Origin: Planctomycetaceae bacterium | GTDB taxonomy: Bacteria; Planctomycetota; Planctomycetia; Gemmatales; Gemmataceae | Direction: 5' to 3' | Assembly (NCBI GenBank): GCA_013823135.1 | Contig: PNLP01000007.1 | Coordinates: 1-64,000 of the forward strand | Length of the DNA: 64,000 nucleotides | In this document: positions 8,700-17,195 of the stretch, piece after piece | How positions within the stretch are numbered: position 1 is the stretch's first letter | How the letters are laid out: the number at the start of each line of letters is the position of its first letter | Position numbers and translations under genes: made by a program | Notes under the pieces: generated by a model | Told to the model about the DNA's origin: nothing | Database searches by the model: none | Seen by the model: only the letters and a program-made list of their open reading frames with translations

Positions 8700-9725
8700 A
8701 TGATCGACCTCCGTAGCGACACGGTGACAAAGCCCACGCCCGGAATGCTCGCGGCAATGATCGCGTCGTCTGTTGGAGACGACGTTTTCGGCGAAGACCC
8801 GACGATCAACGAGTTGGAACGCCACACGGCCGCGTTGTTCGGCCACGAAGCGGGGCTGTTCGTTCCCAGCGGAACCATGTCGAACCAGATTGCGGTTCGA
8901 ATTCATTGCCGTCCCCAAGACGAAATTCTTCTCGAAACAACGAGCCACATCTGCCTGTGGGAAGCCGGCGGCGCGGCGGCTCTCAGTGGTGCCACGTGCC
9001 GCACCATCGACGGCCGGTTCGGGCTTCTCGATGTTGCGGATTTCGAAGGGAAGATTCGCCCGGACGACATGCACTCGGTTCGGACACGCCTCGTCTGCCT
9101 GGAGAACACGCACAATCGCGGCGGCGGCACGATCTCCTCACCAGAAGCGCTGAACGGCATCACTCAATGGGCACGTCAGCATGGATTAGCCACACATCTC
9201 GACGGTGCCCGCATCTGGAACGCGATTGTCGCGACTGGTGTTCCGGCTCGCACATGGGGCCAGATGTTCGACACCGTCAGCGTTTGCTTTAGCAAAGGGC
9301 TTGGAACACCTGTCGGCTCAGCATTGTTGGGTTCCAAGGAACTGATTGCCCACGCCCGAAGAATCCGGAAGCTGTTCGGTGGAGCAATGCGACAGGCTGG
9401 GTTCCTGGCCGGAGCGTGTTTGTACGCGCTCGATCACCACATCGATCGGCTTGCCGAGGATCATGCAAACGCCCAACTGCTCGCCGCCGCAGTTGCGGCG
9501 GTTCCCGACCTAAAACTCACCCCGCCGAAGGTCGAGACCAACCTTGTGTGGTTTGAGGTGAGCGAGAGACTTGGAACCGCACGGGCTGTGGCGAACCGCT
9601 TAAAATCCGAGGGCATTCTGGTTGCAGCGCTGGGCGAGAGGGTGATCCGGATCGTGACTCACCTGGATGTCACACGGGAACAGTGCGAGAAGGCAGCGGC
9701 GGTCATCCGATCTCTGGGGCGATGA
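8700..9725 (+). CDS. ltaE: Low-specificity L-threonine aldolase
   Basis: 341 residues. This PLP enzyme cleaves L-threonine/allo-threonine to glycine and acetaldehyde. The family N-terminus IDLRSDTVTKPTPGM is intact, followed by GDDVFGEDPT, the FVPSGTMSN cofactor loop, LENTHNRGGG and HLDGARIWN (Asp for the PLP pyridine nitrogen). The Schiff-base Lys is in SVCFSKGLGTP. Fold-type I aminotransferase family; length is normal. It lies 33 nt after the exported-protein gene and is convergent with the kinase gene. Confidence 0.93.
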   Translation: MIDLRSDTVTKPTPGMLAAMIASSVGDDVFGEDPTINELERHTAALFGHEAGLFVPSGTMSNQIAVRIHCRPQDEILLETTSHICLWEAGGAAALSGATCRTIDGRFGLLDVADFEGKIRPDDMHSVRTRLVCLENTHNRGGGTISSPEALNGITQWARQHGLATHLDGARIWNAIVATGVPARTWGQMFDTVSVCFSKGLGTPVGSALLGSKELIAHARRIRKLFGGAMRQAGFLAGACLYALDHHIDRLAEDHANAQLLAAAVAAVPDLKLTPPKVETNLVWFEVSERLGTARAVANRLKSEGILVAALGERVIRIVTHLDVTREQCEKAAAVIRSLGR

Positions 9726-9755
9726 CCGCTTCTCACCCACATCAATTGCTTCGGC

Positions 9756-11414
9756 TCATTCTTCGACAACTTCTTCAGGCTTCTTGCGAGCCAGTCGCGC
9801 GAGGCCATACCCAAGACCCACCGCAAGCAACACTCCCGACGCCCCAATCGCCAGCATCATCCAGTCGCGTCGATCCAGTTCGGAAAGCGCCCGTTCAGGT
9901 GGCAGCACCTGCTCAGGAGCAAAGTACATTTGTGCCGGCATAGGTTCCACAACCAACTCAACTTCCACTTCTTCCACAACTGGGCGTGGCGGTGGAGCAG
10001 CCTTTGCAATTTTGGCGGTTCGTGGACCAGTGGGTTTGGCGACAGCACCGGAACCCCCTGCAGGTCGTTGAGGTGCTTGCGGCACGGCTCCGGACTTCCC
10101 GGAAGTCAGACCCGCTCCCGATTTCGCTGCTGCGGGGGCCGGTCCTGTTCCGGGTTTGGGTGCCGGTGAAGGAACGGCGCCACTGCCCGCTGCACGGGTT
10201 GCTCCCGAAGGAGCCGCAGTGGGCTTGATGGGCACGGCCGCAGCCGGCACAACCTTCGCGGCCCCGTCAAACTGTGATTCACTATCCAACCACGCCTTGT
10301 ATGCGGGTACGACAGAAGCTGCTGCAGGGGCGGCACCAGTTCCGACGAACGGCTTGAGTGCTATCGCGGCGTCTTCCGGAGTTGCGTAGCGATCGGCAGG
10401 CAACTTGGCGAGCATCTTGTCCATCACCGCCTGAAGCCCCGCTGGCACATCCGAAACGAGCGTCGACAGCGCAACTGGTTTCTCGGTCGCGTGCATCAAC
10501 ATCTGGGTCATGATGTTGGTTTCGGGGAACGGCGGACGACCTGTCAAACAGTGGTACAGCACGCAGCCAATGCTGTAGATGTCGGCGCGAATGTCGGCGC
10601 TGCGGGCGTCCTTCGCTTGCTCGGGAGCCAGGTAATCTGGCGTTCCGAGCACGGAGCCTTCGATGGTGAGTTGCGTCTCGATCTGGCCTTCGGGGACGTT
10701 CTCATCGAACAGTTCGCGGCCGAGACCGATGTCGAGAATCTTGACCGTCGCATCCCAGGTCGTGTCTTTTCCGGGCGGCGGTGCGGGGATCAGCATCAGG
10801 TTCGCCGGCTTCAAGTCGCGGTGAACCATCCGCTTCTCGTGCAAGTGCTGGAGCCCGCCGAGCGCCTGATGCATCACGCGAACCGCTTCGCCCCAGGGGA
10901 GGCGTTTGCGGCGGACCAGAATTTCGTCGAGGGTTTCGCCTTCGAGGAACTCCATGCTGATGAAGTGGATTCCGGCCGTCTCGCCGAACTGGTACGACCG
11001 CACAACATTGGGGTGATCCAGTTGTGTCAGCAAGCGGGCTTCGCGTTGGAACCGCCCGAGAACGTGCTGGTCTTTCGCCTTGGATGACGGCAGGATTTTC
11101 AGTGCCACGAGTTGACCGAGCGTGTGTACGGCTTTGTAAACGCCGCCCATCTGGCCTTTGCCGATCCGGTCGAGAATCTTGTACGCACCGATGAAGAAGC
11201 CATCCGACCGGCCACGCTGCACCATGTACGCTTGCCAGTCCGTGAGGAACTTCCTCGAGATCAGGAACTTGCGGAACTGGTCCACCTGTTCGTCGTTCCC
11301 GTTGGTTTCTTCACGCCACCGGCGGTGAACCCCCTCGACCTCGTCGGCTGGGAGAAGCTTGCTCTTGGCGAGGAGCATGCAGAAGTCGCGGACGGATGTG
11401 ATGGGAGTGGCCAT
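9756..11414 (-). CDS. Membrane-anchored Ser/Thr protein kinase (PknB-like)
   Basis: 552 residues. An N-terminal helical region (about 1-75, KFLISRKFLTDWQAYMV) is common before planctomycete kinases. The kinase domain is about 78-345: glycine loop GKGQMGGV, Lys106 (ALKIL), HRDLKPAN, and YLAPEQ. The DFG motif reads DIG (ILDIGLGRE), keeping the metal-binding Asp. A Pro/Ala linker follows, then one membrane helix near 523-545 and a short basic/acidic tail. The kinase domain is thus cytoplasmic and the linker precedes the anchor. It should be active. The second kinase gene begins 32 nt upstream. Confidence 0.9.
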   Translation of the reverse strand: MATPITSVRDFCMLLAKSKLLPADEVEGVHRRWREETNGNDEQVDQFRKFLISRKFLTDWQAYMVQRGRSDGFFIGAYKILDRIGKGQMGGVYKAVHTLGQLVALKILPSSKAKDQHVLGRFQREARLLTQLDHPNVVRSYQFGETAGIHFISMEFLEGETLDEILVRRKRLPWGEAVRVMHQALGGLQHLHEKRMVHRDLKPANLMLIPAPPPGKDTTWDATVKILDIGLGRELFDENVPEGQIETQLTIEGSVLGTPDYLAPEQAKDARSADIRADIYSIGCVLYHCLTGRPPFPETNIMTQMLMHATEKPVALSTLVSDVPAGLQAVMDKMLAKLPADRYATPEDAAIALKPFVGTGAAPAAASVVPAYKAWLDSESQFDGAAKVVPAAAVPIKPTAAPSGATRAAGSGAVPSPAPKPGTGPAPAAAKSGAGLTSGKSGAVPQAPQRPAGGSGAVAKPTGPRTAKIAKAAPPPRPVVEEVEVELVVEPMPAQMYFAPEQVLPPERALSELDRRDWMMLAIGASGVLLAVGLGYGLARLARKKPEEVVEE

Positions 11415-11416
11415 TT

Positions 11417-11444
11417 GGTGTCGGGTGTCAGGTGTCGGGTGTCA
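11417..11444. repeat. Short tandem repeat, 2 x 14 bp
   Basis: GGTGTCGGGTGTCA occurs twice, head to tail, exactly filling most of the gap between the two kinase genes. It lies where the downstream kinase would need its ribosome binding site, and no good SD is visible there. Confidence 0.75.
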
Positions 11445-11446
11445 AC

Positions 11447-13015
11447 TTACTTCTGAGCCGCGCGAATCATTTCCAGGGCCGCCGTGTCGTCGCGGAACAA
11501 CTCTTCGAGTGCCTGGAAAGCAGCAGCCTTGCTGATGGGGTCGAGTCGTTTCGCCTCAGTCAGTGCGTTCTGCAATCCAGTCGGATCAGGTGGAGCGCGG
11601 GTACCGCGGTTTTCGGGCCGCTCCAGGGCGGCGACCCCGACCCGAGCGAGTTCTACCCAGCGAGTCTCAGCGGGTACAGGCCCGTAAGCCGCGATCAGAG
11701 CCCGCCACGTTCTTCGGGCCGCAACCGGATCGCCCGCCTGGGTGAGACGTAAGCCGCGGAGGTATGCCCGTTCAGCATCCGAACCCGGCTCGACCTTCGC
11801 GCCTTCCGCGATCGCTCGCCGCAATTCCCGACGATCCTTCGCGCGAGATCTTGCTACCGCGATCTCTTCAACGTATCGGTCCGGGTACTTCCGGCTCAGG
11901 GGGTCCAGGTACTTGTTGATTGCCGTGTCCCAGTCGTCCGGGTTGTCGGATTCCAACAACGGCCGCGCCTCACCGTACAGCTCCGCGGCGGTGGGCGACG
12001 GCCAAGCAAACGCTACGACCAGGCCAGTCAGCACCAGTGCGAGCAGCGGGAACACTACAATCGGCCGGGACATCAAAGGACGCGACCGGGGTTCCACGTC
12101 ACGTTCGCCATCCGCGGGGCCGAGCATCACGGGAAGTGCCGAGGTTTCCGCCGTGTCTGGTGTGAGTTTCACCGGCCACTCGACCTTCTCTCCTTTTCGC
12201 TCCAGCTTACCACGAATCCGTTCGAGTTCATCCAGCATCGCGGCCGCGGTCGCGGGCCGGCGAGCGGGGTTCTTATCGAGTAAGACGCAAATAAACTCGT
12301 CAAGTTCCGTCGGCAGATCAGGAACCAGCATCGCGGGCCGTTCCGGAAGCGTGTAACACTGTTTGTGCATCAACTCAACGAGCGAAGCGGCTGCGAATGG
12401 CGGTCGGCCGGTCACGAGAGTATATAGCACCCCACCCAGTGAGTAGAAGTCGCTCCGCCGGGTGAGTGGCTTCCCGCTTGCCGTCTCGGGCGGAGCGTAG
12501 GCGGCCGATCCGATCGGTGACAACGGAAGCGTCGGCACCGTTGGGATCACCTTCGCCAGACCGAACCCGAGAACCTTGAGCGTGCCGTCGGCCTTGAGCA
12601 TCAGGTGAGCCGGCTTCAAGTCGCGATGGAGGACGTTGCGGTTGTGAGCGTGCTTGAGAGCCCTCGCGGTCTGAACGGCGATCGAAAGCACCTCGCGCCA
12701 CGGTCGTCGGCCGCTTTCGAGTTGTTTCGCGCAGTCCACACCCTCGACCAGTTCGCAGGCGACGAATGCAAGCCCACCGTGAGTGCCACTGTCGTAGAAC
12801 TTTGCAATGTTCGCGTGATCGAGGCGTTGAAGTGGCAGCACCTCTGCGGCGAAATTCTGGACGAAAGCGTGATCCTGAGTGTTCGCGGCGGTGAATACCT
12901 TCACAGCCGCGCGGCGATCAGGGTCATCGTACCCGCGAGCACGGTACACCACGCCGACCGCACCGTGGCCGATCTCCGCTTCCAGATACCAGTTGCCGAC
13001 GCGTGCCGCGGTCAT
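11447..13015 (-). CDS. Kinase-like membrane protein, predicted pseudokinase
   Basis: 522 residues from MTAARVGNWYLE. A kinase fold is clear: GHGAVGVVY loop, Lys39 (AAVKVF), Glu58, HRD at 130-132, YAPPE and SDFYSLGGVLY. Two metal-binding positions are changed: the catalytic-loop Asn is His137 (KPAHLML) and DFG is GFG at 150-152 (VLGFGLAK). Both follow directly from the DNA. With the Mg-coordinating Asp gone, catalysis is unlikely by known kinase rules. A membrane helix (IVVFPLLALVLTGLVVAFAW) is near 335, followed by a helical C-terminal region like TPR-type repeats. The frame stays open 5' into a repeat and a small gene, so the true start is uncertain. Confidence 0.82.
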   Translation of the reverse strand: MTAARVGNWYLEAEIGHGAVGVVYRARGYDDPDRRAAVKVFTAANTQDHAFVQNFAAEVLPLQRLDHANIAKFYDSGTHGGLAFVACELVEGVDCAKQLESGRRPWREVLSIAVQTARALKHAHNRNVLHRDLKPAHLMLKADGTLKVLGFGLAKVIPTVPTLPLSPIGSAAYAPPETASGKPLTRRSDFYSLGGVLYTLVTGRPPFAAASLVELMHKQCYTLPERPAMLVPDLPTELDEFICVLLDKNPARRPATAAAMLDELERIRGKLERKGEKVEWPVKLTPDTAETSALPVMLGPADGERDVEPRSRPLMSRPIVVFPLLALVLTGLVVAFAWPSPTAAELYGEARPLLESDNPDDWDTAINKYLDPLSRKYPDRYVEEIAVARSRAKDRRELRRAIAEGAKVEPGSDAERAYLRGLRLTQAGDPVAARRTWRALIAAYGPVPAETRWVELARVGVAALERPENRGTRAPPDPTGLQNALTEAKRLDPISKAAAFQALEELFRDDTAALEMIRAAQK

Positions 13016-13218
13016 GGAGGCTATGTTAATGCCCGATCGCCATGTGGGCATCGGAAAGATCGCGTTTCCAGAACCACAATCGTATCGACAAGCGTTACGG
13101 TCAGACTGCCGCGTTCTCACGGCTTGGCTGGTTCTGCGCGAACCACTCTGATCGTAATGACTCGGGCCAACTGGGTGGTGGCGGTCGGGCTCGCAGGAAT
13201 GGCTTGAGCAAACGAAGG

Positions 13219-13403
13219 CCCCCTCACCCGCTCGCAGAGCCTCGCGACCTCTCCCCCGCAAAGCCGGGGGCGAGGTGGGGCTGGTCGAGTTTCTCTTCTG
13301 CTCGTCGTGTTGTTTGCCCTCAAGTGAAGACCATCCACACCCACCTCGCCCCCGGTTTCGGGTGGAGAGGTCGCCGCGAGTCTTCGAGCGGCGGGTGAGG
13401 GGG
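13219..13403. repeat. Long imperfect palindromic repeat element
   Basis: Arms of about 60 nt at 13219-13278 and 13341-13403 are inverted copies of each other with scattered mismatches. They share CCCCCTCACCCG, CGACCTCTC and GGGGGCGAGGTGG blocks around a 60-nt loop. No transposase is present, so it resembles a MITE- or REP-type dispersed element inserted upstream of the pseudokinase gene. Confidence 0.75.
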
Positions 13404-13449
13404 CGACACCGTTCTCCAACGGATTTCAGGCGAGCCCGACCGGTGACAG

Positions 13450-13930
13450 ACAATTGGTTTGCCTTTGGGCGAACCGCCCTGCCCTGCGGTTGGCGAGCAC
13501 AACGCCTTCGTGCAGCTCGTATCGCGGCGAGCCTTTGGGCGGTGAGGCTTGGTTGCGCCTCCACAGATGAGGTCGGGGCGATTGTGACGGTTTCTCCGTG
13601 GGCAACGGTTGCGACGGATGCCGCGATTGTGACGGCCGGTGTTGGCTCGGGTTGAATCGCCTCCGCAACGGCTTTGCGAGTGTCTGCCCGCAGGTTGTCC
13701 ATCTTGGCGGAGAGGTCTTCAAGCTGGCCCAGCGGGGCGAGCGAGTCACATGACGGCATCGGAGCGAGCTCGGCCAGGGGCTTCAACCCCTTGCAGTGGA
13801 ATTCGGGTGCCGACGCGACCGCATCGGCCAGCGCGGCAGCGACCGCCTGTGCAAAGCGACTCGTTTGGGTATCGTTCGATCGGAGTTGCGCGAGAAGCCA
13901 GCGCAGCCCCTCCTTGGATGAGGCGATCAT
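13450..13930 (-). CDS. Small hypothetical protein, C-terminal end unclear
   Basis: Start at 13930 (MIASSKEGLRW) with a helical, Ala-rich N-terminus (FAQAVAAALADAVASAP), a conserved-looking LDSLAPLGQLEDLSAKMDNLRADTRKAV-type amphipathic stretch of which only short parts need quoting, and a Thr/Ala-rich tail. No stop codon occurs in this frame until 11447, so the ORF runs through the palindromic repeat into the pseudokinase. The end given is where the coding character fades. A repeat insertion or deletion may have removed the native stop. Function unknown. Confidence 0.45.
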
Positions 13931-14194
13931 GTGGGCACGTGTTGAATTGGGTTGAGTCAGAATTGAAGAAAGCAAACGGGCAGACCTGCCCTATTCATTT
14001 CATGCGCTACATATGAACATCTGTCAACCAAATGTCGCCTTTTTCGTACCAAGGCGAGCCGGGAGCGAGCGGAGGTTCAAACCGAAGCAATGGCGTAATG
14101 AGTGGGGTTTGTCCGGGGAGCGGTGAAGTTAACTCCCCCACACACCCCTACCCATCAAGAACGATTCCGATCCTTACGCCACTGTTTCTCAACC

Positions 14195-15250
14195 TCAAAT
14201 CCACTTCTTCCAGCGGGCAAGCCCAATGACTCCGATCGAAGCCGTGGCCATCATCGAAATCGCCATGGGATAGCCGTATTCCCACTTGAGTTCCGGCATG
14301 TGCTCGAAGTTCATGCCGTAGATCCCGGCGATCACAGCACAGACCATTCCGATAGTCGAGATCAATGTCAGAACCTTCATCACCTGATTCAGTCGCGTCG
14401 AGACGGCGGAAAGGTGCGTCTCCATCAGGTCGCTGACCATTTCGCGGGCGGCCTCGATGAGTTCGGTGTACCGCACGAGGTGGTCGTAGACGTTCCGGTA
14501 GTAGACCACCTCGCGCTCGTCCACGAGGGCGAACTCACCGCGAATGAGCCGTGCCAGCACCTCGCGTTCGAGGATCAGCGTCTTGCGGAGACCTGTCACG
14601 ATCCGCTTGATACGAAGCAACCGTGCGAGCAATCGCGGCGAGGGGTCGCGGAAGATTTTGGTTTCGAGGGAATCAAGCCGGCCCGCGATCTGTTCAACAA
14701 CTGGCGAGTATTCATCCACCATGGCGTCAAGGATGTGGTGGAAGAGAAAGTCCGGTCCTCGCTCGGCGGCGTTTGCGTGTCGGTGAAGGAAACTGGTCGC
14801 GGTGGTCACACACTCAAGGGGATCGTAGTGGTGAGTGACCAGCACGCGATGGTTAATGACAGCGCTGAGTTGTGGTCGACGTGTCCGGCGAGCACGGGCC
14901 TCCGCGGCATCAGGCAGTGGCAGTTCCGTCGGGGTGGTCTTGAGTACCTTGCCCAACCCTGGTGGCAGCGGGTTCACGATGACGAACAGGTAATCCGGGA
15001 ACTCCTCGACCTTCGGCAAGTGCGTGCCGTGATCCTCGGTGACACGCTGGCGTGTAATGTCCTCGCGGGTGAGGCTGTGGACCGGGAAGAATTTGCCGAA
15101 GATGAAGTCTTCTTCCTCGGGAGTCGGTGCAGAGAGGTCGATCCACCACACGTCGTCCGATGCAATGTCGGCCACTGTTTCGGGTAACCGATCGTGGTGC
15201 CCGGAGTTGCAGGTCTTGGAATTTGCGTCCCAGTGATGGACCGAGATCAT
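14195..15250 (-). CDS. corA: CorA-family magnesium/cobalt transporter
   Basis: 351 residues. CorA forms a homopentameric Mg2+ channel in the inner membrane. The signature YGMNFEHMPE sits at the end of the first of two C-terminal membrane helices (VCAVIAGIYGMNF and ISMMATASIGVIGL), preceded by the long funnel helix (LMETHLSAVSTRLNQVMKVLT). The large N-terminal cytoplasmic domain contains WWIDLSAPTPEEE. Length and the short basic C-terminal tail (ARWKKWI) fit the family. It is divergent from the ECF sigma gene. Confidence 0.94.
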   Translation of the reverse strand: MISVHHWDANSKTCNSGHHDRLPETVADIASDDVWWIDLSAPTPEEEDFIFGKFFPVHSLTREDITRQRVTEDHGTHLPKVEEFPDYLFVIVNPLPPGLGKVLKTTPTELPLPDAAEARARRTRRPQLSAVINHRVLVTHHYDPLECVTTATSFLHRHANAAERGPDFLFHHILDAMVDEYSPVVEQIAGRLDSLETKIFRDPSPRLLARLLRIKRIVTGLRKTLILEREVLARLIRGEFALVDEREVVYYRNVYDHLVRYTELIEAAREMVSDLMETHLSAVSTRLNQVMKVLTLISTIGMVCAVIAGIYGMNFEHMPELKWEYGYPMAISMMATASIGVIGLARWKKWI

Positions 15251-15375
15251 GCGTTACTCACTTGGTAATCGGGCTTCCGTCGAATTCTTGCAAGGCTGGT
15301 CGCGTCTACCCATTCAGGGCGGTAGAATGTGGTGCGTTGGGCAGACCCGCAGGAGTTCGGAGTTTACCCCACCCC

Positions 15376-15975
15376 ATGCCCGCTGTCTCGCTTGTTCACA
15401 AGCCTGTGACCACCGTACCGACCGATACCGCCTTGCTGGAGCGGTTCGCGGCGGGGGATCGCACCGCCCTCGATGACCTGTTCGACCGTTACCGCTCGGT
15501 GGCATACCGAGTCGCGTTTCGGTTGCTCGGTCGCGAGGCGGATGCGCTCGACGCGGTTCAGGATGCGTTCGTGAAACTGCTCACGAACCTTGACCGCTTC
15601 CGTGGGCACAGTTCGTTTAAAACGTGGCTCCTCCGGATCGTCAGCAACGCGGCGCTCGATGTCGGCCGGCACCGAAAGCGAGTCGCGAGAATACCACAAG
15701 GGCCACGCGAAGAAACCCCGGATCGCTTCGGCCCCGACTATTCGCCGGCACCGGATTCCGAGTTGAGCCGGGCCGACCTCCGGATGAAGATCGAGGCTGC
15801 ACTGGCACGGTTGCCGGACACCCAGCGGCAAACATTCGTCTTGCACGTTGAGGGTGGTTTGTCGTACCGAGAGGTCGCGGACGCCCTGGAGATTTCCATC
15901 GGCACGGTGATGAGCCGGCTGTTTTACGCGCGACAGAAACTGAAAACACTGCTTGCGGATCAGGTTGAGCCATGA
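15376..15975 (+). CDS. ECF-type RNA polymerase sigma factor
   Basis: 199 residues from MPAVSLVHKP. Region 2 is at about 22-92 (LLERFAAGDRTALDDLFDRY, DAVQDAFVKLL, SSFKTWLLRIVSNAALD). Region 4 is at about 135-190 (LPDTQRQTFVLHVEGGLSYREVADAL... GTVMSRL). The region 3 domain is absent, as in ECF factors. The stop overlaps the start of the next gene by 4 nt (ATGA), so the two are translationally coupled, the usual arrangement of sigma and its membrane regulator. No target promoter can be named. Confidence 0.92.
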   Translation: MPAVSLVHKPVTTVPTDTALLERFAAGDRTALDDLFDRYRSVAYRVAFRLLGREADALDAVQDAFVKLLTNLDRFRGHSSFKTWLLRIVSNAALDVGRHRKRVARIPQGPREETPDRFGPDYSPAPDSELSRADLRMKIEAALARLPDTQRQTFVLHVEGGLSYREVADALEISIGTVMSRLFYARQKLKTLLADQVEP

Positions 15976-16685
15976 TGCCCGAAGACACCACACCCGACGA
16001 CCTCTCGCCCGAGTACCTTGCGGCCTACGCCGATGGGGAACTCGACGCGGAGACTCACGCCACCGTGGAGCGGTGGCTGGCCGAGAACCCCGACGCACTG
16101 CCGACGCTGGATGCGCAGCGTGCGTTCGGACCAAACGCGGGATTGTGGGAACGTGCCGAGGTGCCCGAGCCTTCCCCGGCTGCGTGGGCGAGCGCTCGCA
16201 GGGAAATTGAGTCGCGATTGAACCCCGCCGCCCCGAAGCCAGGCTATGGCCGCCAGTTCGCAGGATGGGTGCTCGGTGGGATCGCAACGGCTGCGGCCGC
16301 GGCTGCCGTCGCGTGGATCGCGTTCGGGCCAGTCGCCGAACAGCGTGCGATCGACGGGGCGCGTTTGCGAGTAGACGTGGCGAAGGCCCAGGTCGCCCCC
16401 CCTCCGCGGCTCGTCGTGGCTTCCCTGAAACCCGATCTGCTTGCCGAGTTCGCAGTGCTCCCAATGGCGACCGATGACGAGGTAACACTCGACCGTGTTC
16501 CGGACACCCGTTCTGGCTGGTTGCCAACGGGCCGCCACCCGCTCGGCGACACCCTCGCACTCGCTTCCTTCGAGGAGGTTCACCTGGAAGAAGTGGACCT
16601 CAGCCCGGTCTGGCCCGCAGGCGGACCGAAGATGAAGACTGCCCCCGGCCACGCTCCGATGATCTTCGCTGCCAAGCCCAGGTGA
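15972..16685 (+). CDS. Putative membrane anti-sigma factor
   Basis: 237 residues. The N-terminus (LSPEYLAAYADGELDAETHATVERWL) is typical of anti-sigma helical domains, though no HxxxCxxC zinc motif is present. One membrane helix lies at about 97-118 (FAGWVLGGIATAAAAAAVAWIAFG), leaving a C-terminal extracytoplasmic part of about 115 residues without a recognised domain. The 4-nt overlap with the sigma gene supports the role. Naming rests mostly on context and the N-terminal pattern. Confidence 0.75.
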   Translation: MMPEDTTPDDLSPEYLAAYADGELDAETHATVERWLAENPDALPTLDAQRAFGPNAGLWERAEVPEPSPAAWASARREIESRLNPAAPKPGYGRQFAGWVLGGIATAAAAAAVAWIAFGPVAEQRAIDGARLRVDVAKAQVAPPPRLVVASLKPDLLAEFAVLPMATDDEVTLDRVPDTRSGWLPTGRHPLGDTLALASFEEVHLEEVDLSPVWPAGGPKMKTAPGHAPMIFAAKPR

Positions 16686-16688
16686 CCT

Positions 16689-17153
16689 ATGTCTGGTGCG
16701 ATCGCGCCACTTCTATTCCTGATCCTCTGCCCGACGGAAGACCCCGTCCGCGTCACCGTCGTTGTCGTGCTCGCAAGCGACGCGAACACAACCGTCGACC
16801 CGAAGCTGGTCGCGCTGGCGGCTCAGGTTCAGAAGCGGGACAAAACCCTGACCGGCTTCAAGATCGCCGCGACCGAAGCGAAGTCAATCCCCGTCGGCGG
16901 GTCGCACACGTTCGAGCTGGTGGACAAGCAAGAGTTCAAGGTTACCGTGACCCGCTCGAAGGACGCGAACGGCCGGATTTGCCTGTCGATCAAGCCGCCG
17001 GGTTTGGAGAACGTGACCTACGGCTGCGCGTGCGACAAATTCTTCCCGGTGGTCACGCCCCACCGCACGAAGAACGGCGAGGTCCTGATCATCGCCGTGA
17101 TGGCGAAGCCCTGCACCGCGGGCAAGAAGGGCTGGTTCCCCTGGCAGGGGTAA
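16689..17153 (+). CDS. Small hypothetical protein downstream of the sigma/anti-sigma pair
   Basis: 154 residues, starting 3 nt after the anti-sigma stop, so it is in the same transcript. A weak hydrophobic N-terminus (AIAPLLFLILCP) may export it. The rest is beta-rich with a GGSHTFEL segment and Cys residues in YGCACDKFF and KPCTAGKK. It recalls periplasmic small proteins that vary in length with ECF operons. No family recognised. A competing frame over nearly the same bases is Arg/Gly-rich and rejected. Confidence 0.7.
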   Translation: MSGAIAPLLFLILCPTEDPVRVTVVVVLASDANTTVDPKLVALAAQVQKRDKTLTGFKIAATEAKSIPVGGSHTFELVDKQEFKVTVTRSKDANGRICLSIKPPGLENVTYGCACDKFFPVVTPHRTKNGEVLIIAVMAKPCTAGKKGWFPWQG

Positions 17154-17195
17154 CGAATTGAGTCGGCGATTCGGGAGGGAGCGTCAGCACTCGAC

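Noticed and set aside
8055..9113. 352-codon minus-strand frame opposite the exported protein and aldolase
   Set aside because: Crosses two good plus-strand genes and shows no recognisable protein pattern.
14060..14140. tRNA-like GGTTCAAACC in the gap after the small gene at 13930
   Set aside because: The sequence is only a short palindrome; no acceptor stem, anticodon arm or CCA end can be drawn.
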